Positions 27,901-35,465 of a stretch of DNA of 64,000 nucleotides are shown here, piece by piece (the first letter of the stretch is position 1; every line of letters begins with the position of its first letter). The DNA lies in assembly GCF_023716865.1 (NCBI RefSeq), contig NZ_CP092417.1, forward strand, positions 288,001-352,000, in the 5' to 3' direction. Below the pieces are notes generated by a model. It was not told the DNA's origin. It saw only the letters and a program-made list of their open reading frames with translations, and ran no database searches. The translations under genes and the position numbers were made by a program. This stretch comes from Endozoicomonas sp. SCSIO W0465 (GTDB taxonomy: Bacteria; Pseudomonadota; Gammaproteobacteria; Pseudomonadales; Endozoicomonadaceae).

Positions 27901-28278
27901 ACCCTTAAACAAACGCCCAATAAACTGACCAGAGCACCGTTTGTTACCGAACTAGAACTTGAGCCAAAAATAAAATTTGCGGAAGATTACATTAATCATG
28001 CAGAACTTAACTGGCAGCTGATTCGTCTGATCAGCGATAAACGTTCCGCCGAAATATATGCCCCGGTAGTCTGCAAAGAACTGAGCAGATTCCGGGTTTT
28101 GATCGTTGGCAACTTCGATGGTCAGATAACCCTCTTTGAAAGCCCGGCAGGGCAAAATTTCAACCTGATAGGCAGTGAAATTTTTTCTCAGGGTATTGCC
28201 ATGGATTGCCGGGAATCGCTGGAAAAAATAAAAGGCTTAATCAATGAACATGATGCAACCATTCTTGGCAGAAAATAG
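21928..28278 (+). CDS. giant protein: tandem AAA+ modules and transglutaminase-like domain
   Basis: A 2116-residue protein. AAA+ module 1 has Walker A GPAGTGKS (858-865), Walker B-like LLIINEAN (about 948) and LLTGNPESYRGRNLDPELKSR. Module 2 has a degenerate Walker A GTAGWGKDA (about 1193), LVVSELNIMPSG, and INPPTYPGRTAFPPSLTSRF, the pattern seen in the AAA_5/midasin-dynein-like and MoxR groups. Residues about 1600-1700 resemble a transglutaminase-like fold: Cys1651 in GSCRHRAYLF, His1677 in VSHAFVEI and Asp1692 in RLFDLSG. The N-terminal 850 and C-terminal 400 residues have no recognised domain; no signal peptide is seen. MoxR-type AAA+ genes are often neighbours of transglutaminase-like genes in bacteria; here they are fused. 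A weak ACGGA precedes the ATG. The frame continues 52 codons past its TAG. Confidence 0.75.
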   Translation: MFTIQPGTTGCVRYHCPQPNGHAVQKASDSTAFTGLLRSVTPVTDSISYLKQPSPKLGDAIHFVHNAGEKDGLIRFYRQKTGNGFLFIIRHPDDLNHHPLRRLHRYPAPGQKTECAGLIYQPVPITLIFDCDHLKPGQLASLNELLEDPPRLDGMPVSTTVNRVVLANEELIRQPDAPGPDFWRRIFAFNGPSSATFSSDGSPHKAVLPSWSVRYRTKPPEPGSLLIRCTGKDAFAGLFGNLAINNDGRQYFHKGLVSSQSGPVTICLVDPPDRRSRFWQQLSDILEQGYFLANGEQVMLPPSLSLEQYHTPTADIDAFKLRVNNTPVKPDKTCGIINSLNFDTICSDLSAWGSTLQQIDTFQKMASEFGQLCITGELTDDQWRVLKQRMELLSAPPGLVTGTLPGPPGELLGKSIVRLQTSDVANAAAESDSYHLARGQSWEELWFTSELKLSGKLSFRLTESPLLKKLLAGKTVLLTGLEHSPVLAGHLESLLAPEPYLWIYGQKIDLPHCRIHIVWPIDHLPARGPWSQRWQQQQKTGSRGPASSVSTIMTEAVMANHPDAAEPLTRLLDSIRTLPQSPDKSYPTIPVQAPSEFLTLLESQMHIEQSLDRSKTLEPFHWRKALNKLLAHPTRGDATVYSFVKAQINAQFPDKEAGVDSDGIVDILKTRPFPKLPKDLTDDFWPLARYMVPALAHSLPHTFDKIPAHCLAKMAGIIHSMFPEEGIRADSVSDITDNLHSLIPSYQGHRLRLLYDALLVMASDSHYRGIPVHQQAMILNHQLSLITQHHPSDPVPQLQQHLQQQLQHCFPDQLLTTTLQTLATDWLKACRSHNQQQAKRLTQLTAMLRQHKIIDLNGPAGTGKSCLALATGQALQQQQHSSMDWLVAAIDAKLDQQTVNSMTLGPDTTWEDLYGSVTLEKDMMGNLVSHSVPGQLSEWAKSSRPGLLIINEANLVHHGLLSPLTGLLQSPPRLCVNGQTIWLTDNHRVLLTGNPESYRGRNLDPELKSRILRLFYRPLPQSILKQTIIEPLLPETWPMERRLTASATILSLLAEYKKLVSRDYELTPRDLNDIMARFRMIAADAPCPASNEQVFALAEEACRQSLGGRIDRDQQSEWQALRTYWRSSGQVDDPLPGPHQHSFTAFFSQLTEVNQKRSQPLVIDTPATREYIKTCWQFLQLREPGRAAMVVEGTAGWGKDALLLLTLTTWQQQTGKGYQHFNGAPDQFAQFVEAFDRAWRLGEVLVVSELNIMPSGPLEEFLNDRLPLPHKAGFRLIGTINPPTYPGRTAFPPSLTSRFTRVLVNNDIINDYRLRLQAMGVPDILSWWLTACASAINNDFRRRRIPLELTLPQILQAADQLAKTTMDRWTDSLMQAWKPYLACLSDPGKKWPCIPGQSSRQSSEKQSSKASPTEPAKIFSLGRAPGVSAVFQVTRYFPREWDTDLYRLELHTVSVTADQQLASRQLSGQLINRNDLLSLLPWRGSLQAGETPGRMALEPGNEWQSLPSLTPADRLSGVRTIPEQAQLELAKDNQTGQYVVRSPMAEPVTVDFIIHPDLTYFEPLTFDHSISTLPGRCPALIKVHLDKEVFSRKPTHSRYYRELHKIADIRNLPERLLALADWFRTFSYDRNYTEAGINLVMRLIKEKQGSCRHRAYLFQLLCLYWGIEARIVKSVSHAFVEIRCEGGWRLFDLSGTGKTTCNYSSEPDWDSLYQSGPVQSVNSPCESDSGESASGWERILSLVISLCQKSQCTSSELPREAIKIIREIVQEEFWKNFCPIPMGPPRQFFCAPRMHDRIYQFDIAYHIAPEQYLLAARHAIDHFSTLALPEKKAIIDWSHCMLNWSIKHQSPKDHLFCQWSEFAWQLYRQKPDDFPVLPIQSLQAVTRFNFDHNGMALRICQRIFRLESINRTCLEAVSNHPEEENFSLLYDWEKLPEVPVTEVYWCHSSRGKPDIARLIRGEPCFPEKKTFYQQTPTLMFSAQFLIGRALETLKQTPNKLTRAPFVTELELEPKIKFAEDYINHAELNWQLIRLISDKRSAEIYAPVVCKELSRFRVLIVGNFDGQITLFESPAGQNFNLIGSEIFSQGIAMDCRESLEKIKGLINEHDATILGRK

Positions 28279-28437
28279 CACCAGGAAGAAACTGCTGGCC
28301 ATCGTCTGTCCGTGACTTACTTCGGCGAACCCGTCGATAAAATCGATGATGCAACGCTCCATAACCAGGGAGTCATTCCCTGTTTTTCTGTGATCATTCA
28401 TGTCAGCCCGGACCCGCTGGTGTTCAGCTCACCATAA
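28279..28437 (+). other. in-frame 52-codon extension after the giant gene's TAG
   Basis: Directly after TAG 28276-28278 the same frame stays open for 52 codons to TAA 28435-28437. Its composition is protein-like (RLSVTYFGEPVDKIDDATLH; VIPCFSVIIHVSPDPLVF). Either the TAG is a recent nonsense mutation, or the extension is leftover coding DNA. The rest of the gap to miaA (28438-28543) shows nothing recognisable. Confidence 0.4.
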
Positions 28438-28543
28438 AGTGATCGGGTTTTATAATCATAAGATCAATATATTGGACTATCGAAAGTTCAGCGCATAATC
28501 ATTTAGAATCCCATTTTTACTGTTTCAGGTATTCTCTTTTCTT

Positions 28544-29494
28544 ATGTCCGGGTATGAGGAACAGCAGCTCCCTATCGCTGTATTTTTGATGGGCCCTACC
28601 GCTTCAGGCAAAACTGACCTTGCGGTAGCGCTCAGCAAGGTGCTGCCTTTCGAGATCATCAGTGTGGACTCAGCACTTATCTATCAAGGGATGGATATTG
28701 GTACTGCCAAACCAGAGCCTGAGGTTCTGAAAGAGGCGCCTCATCACCTGATTGATATTCTTGATCCGGCAGATTCTTATTCAGCAGCCGATTTTCGACG
28801 GGATGCTCTGGCGTTGATGGCCGATATCACGGCTCGTGGGAGAGTACCTCTGCTGGTGGGCGGTACGATGATGTACTTTAAGGTGCTCAGGGACGGTATG
28901 GCGACCATGCCCTCTGCCGATGCCGAGGTTCGTCAGAGGCTGCTGGATAGCGCGCAGGCACATGGTTGGTTTTTTTTACATCAGCAACTCTCGGAAGTTG
29001 ACCCGAAAGCCGCGCTACGAATAAAGCCATCGGATACCCAGCGCTTGCAGCGGGCTCTGGAAGTTTATGAACTGACAGGAAAACCGCTTTCTCAATGGCA
29101 TAGAGAACAAGATGAACAATGTTTGCCTTATCGCATTGTCAGCCTGGCGGTGGCTCCAAAAGATCGTTCTGTGCTCCATGAACGTATTGCATTACGTTTC
29201 CGGATGATGCTTGAGAATGGTTTTCTGGAAGAAGCAAGAAGTCTTTATCATCGTGGGAACCTGAATGTTTCCATGCCATCCATCCGATCTGTTGGCTACC
29301 GACAGGCGTGGTCTTACCTGGATGGGGAACTAAGCTACGATGAGATGGTCGAAAGAGGTATTATTGCGACCCGGCAACTGGCTAAAAGACAGCTGACCTG
29401 GCTTAGAAGCTGGCCTGATATTCACTGGTTTGATACGTGTTCAAATAACTTGCCGGGTGATGTCTTGAAAGTCCTGGAGAGTGCCCTGAATTAA
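28544..29494 (+). CDS. miaA: tRNA dimethylallyltransferase
   Basis: A 316-residue MiaA, of usual length. It transfers the dimethylallyl group of DMAPP to N6 of A37 in tRNAs reading codons that start with U. Visible: P-loop GPTASGKTDLA, the catalytic region ISVDSALIYQGMDIGTAKP, HHLIDILDP, LLVGGTMMYFK and the C-terminal IRSVGYRQAWSYL. It heads the conserved miaA-hfq-hflX-hflKC cluster. The usual upstream neighbour mutL is absent and replaced by the giant AAA+ gene. Confidence 0.97.
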   Translation: MSGYEEQQLPIAVFLMGPTASGKTDLAVALSKVLPFEIISVDSALIYQGMDIGTAKPEPEVLKEAPHHLIDILDPADSYSAADFRRDALALMADITARGRVPLLVGGTMMYFKVLRDGMATMPSADAEVRQRLLDSAQAHGWFFLHQQLSEVDPKAALRIKPSDTQRLQRALEVYELTGKPLSQWHREQDEQCLPYRIVSLAVAPKDRSVLHERIALRFRMMLENGFLEEARSLYHRGNLNVSMPSIRSVGYRQAWSYLDGELSYDEMVERGIIATRQLAKRQLTWLRSWPDIHWFDTCSNNLPGDVLKVLESALN

Positions 29495-29829
29495 ATAGGA
29501 TGGACGTGTCTTATAGCCATAAAACTGAGTATGTAGCCTTGAAGCATATCAAGGGCAATGAAGTCACTATCCTTCTATAAATAGATGACAGATTAGACTC
29601 ATTGTCTAATAAAGTAGTACCTTAGAACCTTTAATTGTTCCTGCAGGACTGGACGGAGTAGCTAGTATTACTTATTGAGTGCGGTGTGGGGTTAGCTTAA
29701 TGTGAGCCGGCATTTCATAGGTTGTACATATATTGAACAATGAGTACTGGCACAGCCGGTCCAACGGATAGTCCTCCCCAAAGTGAATCAAGGCTATTCA
29801 AAAACCCGAGAATTAAAAGGAGTACAGAA

Positions 29830-30075
29830 ATGTCAAAAGGGCATTCTCTACAAGACCCTTACTTGAATGTGCTACGTAAAGAACGCGTTCCGGTTTCTAT
29901 ATACCTGGTTAATGGTATTAAGCTTCAGGGGCAGATTGAGTCTTTCGATCAGTTTGTTATTCTTCTCAAGAATACTGTAAGCCAGATGGTCTATAAGCAT
30001 GCGGTATCAACTGTTGTCCCCAGTCGTCCAGTTCGTCTGCCGATGCAGGGTACTGATCAGCCTGAGCATGAGTAA
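29830..30075 (+). CDS. hfq: RNA chaperone Hfq
   Basis: An 81-residue Hfq that forms the hexameric Sm-like ring pairing small RNAs with mRNAs. Sm1 (VPVSIYLVNGIKLQGQIESF) and Sm2 with YKHA are intact, and the start MSKGHSLQDPYLN is typical. ATG 29830 is chosen because of AGGAG 9-10 nt upstream and family alignment; an earlier in-frame ATG at 29740 would add 30 unrelated residues. The 335-bp gap 29495-29829 contains the leader, with no obvious gene or strong sigma-70 match. Confidence 0.97.
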   Translation: MSKGHSLQDPYLNVLRKERVPVSIYLVNGIKLQGQIESFDQFVILLKNTVSQMVYKHAVSTVVPSRPVRLPMQGTDQPEHE

Positions 30076-30090
30076 TCTTGTTTGACGCAT

Positions 30091-30115
30091 CTTGAGGGCG
30101 CGTAAAGCGCCTTTA
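30091..30115 (+). terminator. hairpin between hfq and hflX
   Basis: GGGCGC/GCGCCT forms a short stable stem with a GTAAA loop, followed by TTTAAG. The T-run is short, so this is likely a partial terminator or an mRNA-stabilising hairpin that lets some transcription reach hflX. Confidence 0.4.
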
Positions 30116-30229
30116 AGTGTTTTCGTTTATTTTAAAATGAGCCACATGTGGCGCTGTTTTATTATCAGGTTTCTGTAAGCTGGTTTTCGGCTGTTTATAC
30201 GTATGGTTCATGGCTTTTAGGAGATCTAT

Positions 30230-31519
30230 TTGTTTTTTGACCGCCATGAGGGTGGTGAAACCGCTGTTCTTGTTCATCTGGAATTGAGCGATGATCGTGA
30301 GCGGGAAGACCCCCGGGAATTCATGGAGCTCGTTCGCTCCGCTGGCGTTGAGTCTGCCGCCTTTATCACCGCAGGCTGCAAACATCCCAATCCCCGTTTT
30401 TTTGTCGGTCCTGGCAAAGTCGAAGAAATCCGCCAACTGGTTGTATTGCACGATGTTGATGTTGTGCTGTTTAACCATGCCCTTTCTCCCAGTCAGGAAC
30501 GTAACCTTGAAAAAGAGCTGAAGTGTCGGGTTATTGATCGTACCGGGCTGATTCTGGATATATTTGCTCAACGTGCGAGAACCTTTGAAGGTAAGCTACA
30601 GGTTGAGCTGGCTCAATTGCAACACATGAGTACACGGCTGGTTCGTGGCTGGACCCACCTTGAACGACAGAAGGGTGGTATAGGTCTGAGGGGGCCGGGT
30701 GAGACTCAGCTGGAAACAGATCGTCGTCTTTTAAGAGCGCGCATCAAAAGTATTAGCCGTCGTCTGGAAAAGGTACGCAGGCAGCGCGAGCAGGGTCGAC
30801 GCTCAAGGCAGCGTGCAGAGGTTCCCCAAGTGTCTCTGGTTGGTTACACCAATGCGGGGAAGTCAACACTCTTTAATTGTGTCACTGAATCGGGTGTTTA
30901 TGCTGCTGATCAGTTGTTTGCTACCCTTGACCCGACGCTGCGGCGAATTGATTTACCGGATATTGGACCGGTTGTTCTTGCGGATACGGTAGGTTTTATC
31001 CGACACCTTCCTCATAAGTTGGTTGAGGCCTTTCGGGCAACGCTTGAGGAAACCCGCCAGGCAGATCTTCTGTTGCACGTGATTGACAGTCATGATCCGG
31101 AACGTCTGGAAAACATGGATCAGGTCTGCTCGGTATTGAAAGAGATTAATGCCGATGAGGTACCACAGCTGGAGGTTTATAACAAGATTGACCTTTTACA
31201 GGGCGTAGAACCGAAAATTCAGCGAAATAATGATGGGCGTCCTGTTCGGGTCTGGGTCTCAGCGGTTACCGGTGATGGTGTTGACTTGCTGCAGGATGCC
31301 ATCAAAGAGCTGCTTTCGGATGATATGCTGCAGGGGCAGCTAACCCTCCAGCCTGCCCAGGGTCGTATTCGAGCCCGTCTTTACAAGTTGGGTGCGATTC
31401 AGTCAGAAGCCTACTCTGAGAGTGGTGATATCATTCTGGATATTCGCTTGCCAAAGCCTGACTTTGAGCGCATTTCCAGACAAGAAGGTCTTAGCGACAG
31501 TTGTTTTAACTCTTTATAA
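30230..31519 (+). CDS. hflX: ribosome-associated GTPase HflX
   Basis: A 429-residue HflX, a GTPase that splits stalled ribosomes under stress. The N-terminal nucleotide-binding region has NPRFFVGPGKVEEI and the HALSPSQERNLE motif; the linker has GGIGLRGPGETQLETDRR. The G domain has G1 GYTNAGKSTLFN, G3 DTVGFI and G4 YNKIDL. Start is TTG 30230, preceded by AGGAG and matching the family start (FDRHEGGE); no ATG fits. It lies in the usual place after hfq. Confidence 0.96.
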   Translation: MFFDRHEGGETAVLVHLELSDDREREDPREFMELVRSAGVESAAFITAGCKHPNPRFFVGPGKVEEIRQLVVLHDVDVVLFNHALSPSQERNLEKELKCRVIDRTGLILDIFAQRARTFEGKLQVELAQLQHMSTRLVRGWTHLERQKGGIGLRGPGETQLETDRRLLRARIKSISRRLEKVRRQREQGRRSRQRAEVPQVSLVGYTNAGKSTLFNCVTESGVYAADQLFATLDPTLRRIDLPDIGPVVLADTVGFIRHLPHKLVEAFRATLEETRQADLLLHVIDSHDPERLENMDQVCSVLKEINADEVPQLEVYNKIDLLQGVEPKIQRNNDGRPVRVWVSAVTGDGVDLLQDAIKELLSDDMLQGQLTLQPAQGRIRARLYKLGAIQSEAYSESGDIILDIRLPKPDFERISRQEGLSDSCFNSL

Positions 31520-31634
31520 AAAGTGTTCCTGGCTGGACAGAATATTTCATCACGAATGACGGATAAAATTTGGGCGAAACTGCTCTGATTTGGTGTTTGT
31601 AAAGAAAATCCGCTGCGGTCTTTACCAATTCGGC

Positions 31635-31664
31635 TTGCGCTATTCGCTATCCAAACTCTACAAT
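31635..31664 (+). promoter_or_regulatory. putative sigma-70 promoter for hflKC
   Basis: TTGCGC at 31635-31640 and TACAAT at 31659-31664, 18 nt apart, in the 241-bp hflX-hflK gap. No terminator is evident between the genes, so hflK may also be read from upstream. Confidence 0.4.
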
Positions 31665-31760
31665 CTGGCTCAGGAACTATTTATTTAATAGCCTGTCGTC
31701 CCCAGTAACAGGGATGCTCAAACCAAAACTCAATTTGATGCTGACTCTACGGAGACATAT

Positions 31761-32933
31761 ATGGCCTGGAACGAGCCGGGTGGAAATAACAAGGATCCAT
31801 GGGGCGGTGGTAACAAAGGCGATAAGCAAGGACCACCGGACCTGGATGATGCTTTTCGCAAATTTCAGGACAAACTGAATTCCATGTTTGGGGGTAGCCG
31901 CAAAGGCGGTGGTGGTTCCGGTGGCGGAGCTCAGAAAGGCTCCTCTTCCGGTATTTTTATTGGCATCCTGATACTGGCTGTTGCTGCTTATATCTGGAAT
32001 GCAGTCTATACCGTTGATGAAAAAGAACAGGCGGTAATCCTTCGGTTTGGCGAGTATGCAGAAACAGTTGGCCCTGGCCTGCATATGTACTTCCCTCCCA
32101 TTGAAACCAAGTTTCAGGAACGCGTTACTGAACTTCGGACATACAACCTTCTGCAGCAAATGTTGACTGAAGACGAGAACATCGTCGAGGTAGCCATGTC
32201 GGTGCAGTACAACATTGACGACATCAAGGACTACGTACTTAATGTTGCCAAACCCCTGGTGAGTCTCGAAGAAGCGACGCAAAGTGCACTGCGCCATGTT
32301 GTTGGTGGCTCTGAGATGTACCAGGTGTTGACGGAAGGTCGTGAGGTAATGGGTATTGAAGTGCGTGATCGCCTTCAGGCTTACCTGGACAGTTACGGTA
32401 CCGGCCTTAATGTTGCCAAGGTAAACATTGAAAGTGCTCAACCTCCCAAAGAGGTGCAGGCAGCATTTGATGACGTTATTCGCGCCCGTGAGGATGAGGA
32501 AAGGGCCAAGAACAAGGCTCAGGTGTATGCTAACAAAGTTGTTCCGGAAGCTCGTGGTCAGGCTCAACGTATCGTCGAGAATGCCAACGGTTACCGTGAT
32601 GAGGTGGTGGCCAAGGCAGAAGGTGAAGCGGATCGTTTTGTGAAGCTGATGGGTGAATACCAACAGGCACCTGAAGTAACCCGTGAACGTCTGTACATTG
32701 AAACCATTGAAAACGTGCTCAGCAAATCCAACAAGGTACTGGTCGATGTTGAAGGCGGGAATAACATGATGTACCTGCCGCTCGATAAACTGACCCAGTC
32801 TCATGGCAGCAGTAATTTGCCATCCAGACAGTTATCTGCCCAGGAATTAAACGAGATTACCACCCGGGTGACAGAAGAATTGAACAAGCGCGTGAATAGC
32901 TCGCGAGTCAGTGGGGGGAGGGTAAGTCGATGA
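31761..32933 (+). CDS. hflK: FtsH modulator HflK
   Basis: A 390-residue HflK. With HflC it forms a large periplasm-facing cage around the membrane protease FtsH. Visible: Gly/Asn-rich cytoplasmic N-terminus, one transmembrane segment near residues 70-90 (GIFIGILILAVAAYIW), an SPFH/prohibitin domain (EKEQAVILRFGEY, GPGLHMYFPP) and a long Ala/Glu-rich coiled coil. GGAGA precedes the ATG. It overlaps hflC by 4 bp (ATGA), indicating coupled translation. Confidence 0.97.
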   Translation: MAWNEPGGNNKDPWGGGNKGDKQGPPDLDDAFRKFQDKLNSMFGGSRKGGGGSGGGAQKGSSSGIFIGILILAVAAYIWNAVYTVDEKEQAVILRFGEYAETVGPGLHMYFPPIETKFQERVTELRTYNLLQQMLTEDENIVEVAMSVQYNIDDIKDYVLNVAKPLVSLEEATQSALRHVVGGSEMYQVLTEGREVMGIEVRDRLQAYLDSYGTGLNVAKVNIESAQPPKEVQAAFDDVIRAREDEERAKNKAQVYANKVVPEARGQAQRIVENANGYRDEVVAKAEGEADRFVKLMGEYQQAPEVTRERLYIETIENVLSKSNKVLVDVEGGNNMMYLPLDKLTQSHGSSNLPSRQLSAQELNEITTRVTEELNKRVNSSRVSGGRVSR

Positions 32934-33805
32934 GTCAGAAAGCCTTCACTGGACTGATTATTTCCCTGGTTGTTGTGATACTGGCATGGGGAAGTTTATT
33001 CGTGATCTCCGAGCGGGATAGAGCGGTTCAACTTCGTTTTGGGCAGGTGGTTCGCGACAGCATTCCTCCGGGCTTGCATGTAAAAATTCCGGTCATCGAC
33101 AAGGTTAAAGTGTTTGATGGTCGTCTACAGACACTTGATGTCCCATCCGAGCGCTTCCTGACCCTTGAGCAGAAGGCCGTTATTGTGGATTCCTACATCA
33201 AGTGGCGGATTCATAACGTCTACGACTTCTATCGTGCAACGGCGGGAGATGTATTCCGTGCCAGTAACCTGCTGGCCCAACGTGCTGAGTCCAGCATGCG
33301 GAACCAGTTTGGTAGTCTCACTCTGAACGAAGTGGTTTCCGGCCAGCGTGATGAAATGATGGAAGAGCTGACCAAAACGCTGAATGAAGTTGCCCAGAAG
33401 GAACTCGGCGTCAGTGTTATGGATGTTCGCATCAAGCGGATTGACCTGCCGCCACAGGTCAGTGATTCTGTGTTCGAGCGGATGTCATCGGAGCGTGAGA
33501 AAGAGGCCCAGGACTATCGTTCCCGTGGTCAGGAGATGGCAGAAGGTATCATGGCCAATGCGGACCGTGAAAAGCGGGTGGTTCTGGCCGATGCCTATCG
33601 TCAGTCCGAGATGATCCGTGGTGACGGGGATGCAAGGTCTGCCGAGATTTATGCCAAAGCGTATCAGCAAGATCCGGAGTTCTATGCGTTCTATCGTAGC
33701 CTGCAGGCATACAAAGAGAGCTTTGGAGACTCCGGTGACGTCATGCTGATTGAGCCGAAAGGTGATTTCTTCCGCTACTTTAACCACGATAAGCAAGGCA
33801 AATAA
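32930..33805 (+). CDS. hflC: FtsH modulator HflC
   Basis: A 291-residue HflC, partner of HflK. It has an N-terminal membrane anchor (LIISLVVVILAWGSLFVI), the SPFH domain (AVQLRFGQVVRD, PPGLHVKIPVIDKV), a coiled-coil region (SEREKEAQDYRSRGQ) and the typical end with FYAFYRSLQAYKESF. It ends the hflX-hflK-hflC unit; a strong terminator follows. Confidence 0.97.
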   Translation: MSQKAFTGLIISLVVVILAWGSLFVISERDRAVQLRFGQVVRDSIPPGLHVKIPVIDKVKVFDGRLQTLDVPSERFLTLEQKAVIVDSYIKWRIHNVYDFYRATAGDVFRASNLLAQRAESSMRNQFGSLTLNEVVSGQRDEMMEELTKTLNEVAQKELGVSVMDVRIKRIDLPPQVSDSVFERMSSEREKEAQDYRSRGQEMAEGIMANADREKRVVLADAYRQSEMIRGDGDARSAEIYAKAYQQDPEFYAFYRSLQAYKESFGDSGDVMLIEPKGDFFRYFNHDKQGK

Positions 33806-33848
33806 TGAACTCTTGCTGCTAGTGTGAAAAAACCGTGGTAGTATTATC

Positions 33849-33873
33849 AAAACCGGGCCTCGCCCGGTTTTTT
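33849..33873 (+). terminator. rho-independent terminator after hflC
   Basis: AAAACCGGGC, loop CTC, GCCCGGTTTTTT: a perfect GC-rich stem with a T-run, 44 bp after hflC. It closes the hflKC transcript. Confidence 0.92.
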
Positions 33874-33952
33874 CGTGTGTGGGTACATTGAACGTGTGGC
33901 TGTGTCGTTCATGTTAGAGGGTGGAATGGGTATAAACAGCGGAGAATGGACA

Positions 33953-34147
33953 ATGGACTTTGGGCAGCAATTATTGATTGCTTTCAGCCTGATGCTGGTG
34001 CTTGAAGGTGTTGTGCCATTTCTTTACCCACAGCGCTGGCGACAATTAGTGAGTCGGCTGGCTGAAATTGATGACCGGCAACTCAGAATCGCTGGTCTGG
34101 TCAGCATGCTGGTGGGTGTGGCTTTACTGTATCTGATCAATGGTTAG
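33953..34147 (+). CDS. DUF2065 (YjeT-like) membrane protein
   Basis: A 64-residue protein of the DUF2065/YjeT family, which often sits between hflC and hisZ or purA. Two hydrophobic segments flank VPFLYPQRWRQLVSRLAEID. ATG 33953 is chosen for the preceding GGAG and family length; the longer frame from 33875 starts inside the terminator tail. Function unknown. Confidence 0.85.
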   Translation: MDFGQQLLIAFSLMLVLEGVVPFLYPQRWRQLVSRLAEIDDRQLRIAGLVSMLVGVALLYLING

Positions 34148-34238
34148 CCACTTCGTTCTGTAAACCTGGCGTGGCAGGAACAGAGCGAAGAAAAAACATT
34201 CACAGTAACGTTTCATAGAAACAACAAGAGAGACCGTT

Positions 34239-35438
34239 ATGACCGTCGCTGATCGCTGGTTGTTGCCCGATGGAATTGAAGAAATTCTTCCCGGCCGGGC
34301 TCGTTGTGCTGAAAAGTTAAGGCGCGACATGCTCGACCTGTTTGACCGCTGGGGTTACCAGCTGGTGATTCCTCCTCATCTGGAGTTTATCGAGTCACTG
34401 ACGGCAGGTGTCGGTCATGACCTGGATCTGCAAACCTTCAAGGTAACCGATCAATTGACCGGTAGAACCATGGGGTTAAGGGCAGACACAACACCGGCCG
34501 TGGCAAGGATTGATGCTCACACGTTGCAAGTGGATGGGCCAGTAAGGCTCTGTTATGCGGGCAGTGTCTTCCATGCTCGTCCGGCTTCCCTTGGGGCTTC
34601 AAGGTCACCCATCCAGATTGGTGCCGAGCTGTATGGTCACTCTGGTGTTGCAAGTGACCTGGAGGTGATTGCCCTGATGCTGGAAACGCTGGATCAGGTG
34701 GATGTCGATTCAGTCAGTCTGGATCTTGGGCATGTGCAGATATATCGGCTGCTGGCATCGCAGGCCGGACTGTCCGTTGATCAGGAGCTGGAGCTCTTTA
34801 ATGCCTTGCAGCGAAAAGCAATCTCTGAGGTTGATCAGATGATCAATGAGTGGGATCTCCGTGAAGTGTCTGCCAGAATGCTGAAGAGCTTGCCCAATCT
34901 GGCCGGTGGCCCGGAAATACTTGAACGGGCCAGGGGTGAGTTGGCTGATGCGCCTGAGGGCGTTGCCACCGCACTGAATGAGCTTGAGTTGATTGCAAAA
35001 GAGATTGTCAGCCTCTATCCGGGCACTGGATTTTATTTCGATCTGGGAGAGCTCAGGGGCTACAACTATCATACGGGTGTCGTTTTTGCAGCCTATCTGC
35101 CCGGCCAGGGACAGGCCGTCGCAAAAGGCGGACGCTATGATGGGATCGGTGAAGCCTTCGGCCGATCACGTCCTGCCACAGGTTTCAGCACTGACCTAAA
35201 GGCCCTTATGGAGCTGAAGGCTTTGCTGCAGCTGAAAGCAGACAGTACAGATGACTGTACAGAAGGCACGACCATTTTTGCCCCTGTTGCTGCGGATGCT
35301 GCCATTGTGCAGTCTCTGCGTCGGCAGGGGAAACGGGTAGTTCGCCAACTGCCCGGGCAAGGGACAGAAGCAGCGGACATGGGTTGCAACCATCAGCTGA
35401 TCTGCCGCGACGGCGAATGGTTGGTTGAACCTTTATAA
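34239..35438 (+). CDS. hisZ: ATP phosphoribosyltransferase regulatory subunit HisZ
   Basis: A 399-residue HisZ, a histidyl-tRNA synthetase paralogue lacking aminoacylation activity that pairs with short-form HisG in the first step of histidine synthesis. Synthetase-like motifs are visible (HLEFIESLTAGVGHDLD, TFKVTDQLTGRTMGLRADTT, ARIDAH, YYTGVVF-like YNYHTGVVFAAY, GGRYDGIGEAFGRSRPATGF). AGAGAG precedes the ATG. It lies directly before purA as in many gammaproteobacteria. Confidence 0.95.
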   Translation: MTVADRWLLPDGIEEILPGRARCAEKLRRDMLDLFDRWGYQLVIPPHLEFIESLTAGVGHDLDLQTFKVTDQLTGRTMGLRADTTPAVARIDAHTLQVDGPVRLCYAGSVFHARPASLGASRSPIQIGAELYGHSGVASDLEVIALMLETLDQVDVDSVSLDLGHVQIYRLLASQAGLSVDQELELFNALQRKAISEVDQMINEWDLREVSARMLKSLPNLAGGPEILERARGELADAPEGVATALNELELIAKEIVSLYPGTGFYFDLGELRGYNYHTGVVFAAYLPGQGQAVAKGGRYDGIGEAFGRSRPATGFSTDLKALMELKALLQLKADSTDDCTEGTTIFAPVAADAAIVQSLRRQGKRVVRQLPGQGTEAADMGCNHQLICRDGEWLVEPL

Positions 35439-35465
35439 TTGCATTGAAACTAAGAGACCGATTCC

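Noticed and set aside
29740..29829. N-terminal extension of Hfq by 30 residues
   Set aside because: The extension is unlike Hfq, while ATG 29830 has a strong AGGAG and gives the normal start.
31677..32804. 375-codon minus-strand frame over hflK
   Set aside because: Shadow of a well-supported hflK gene; the translation has no recognisable family.
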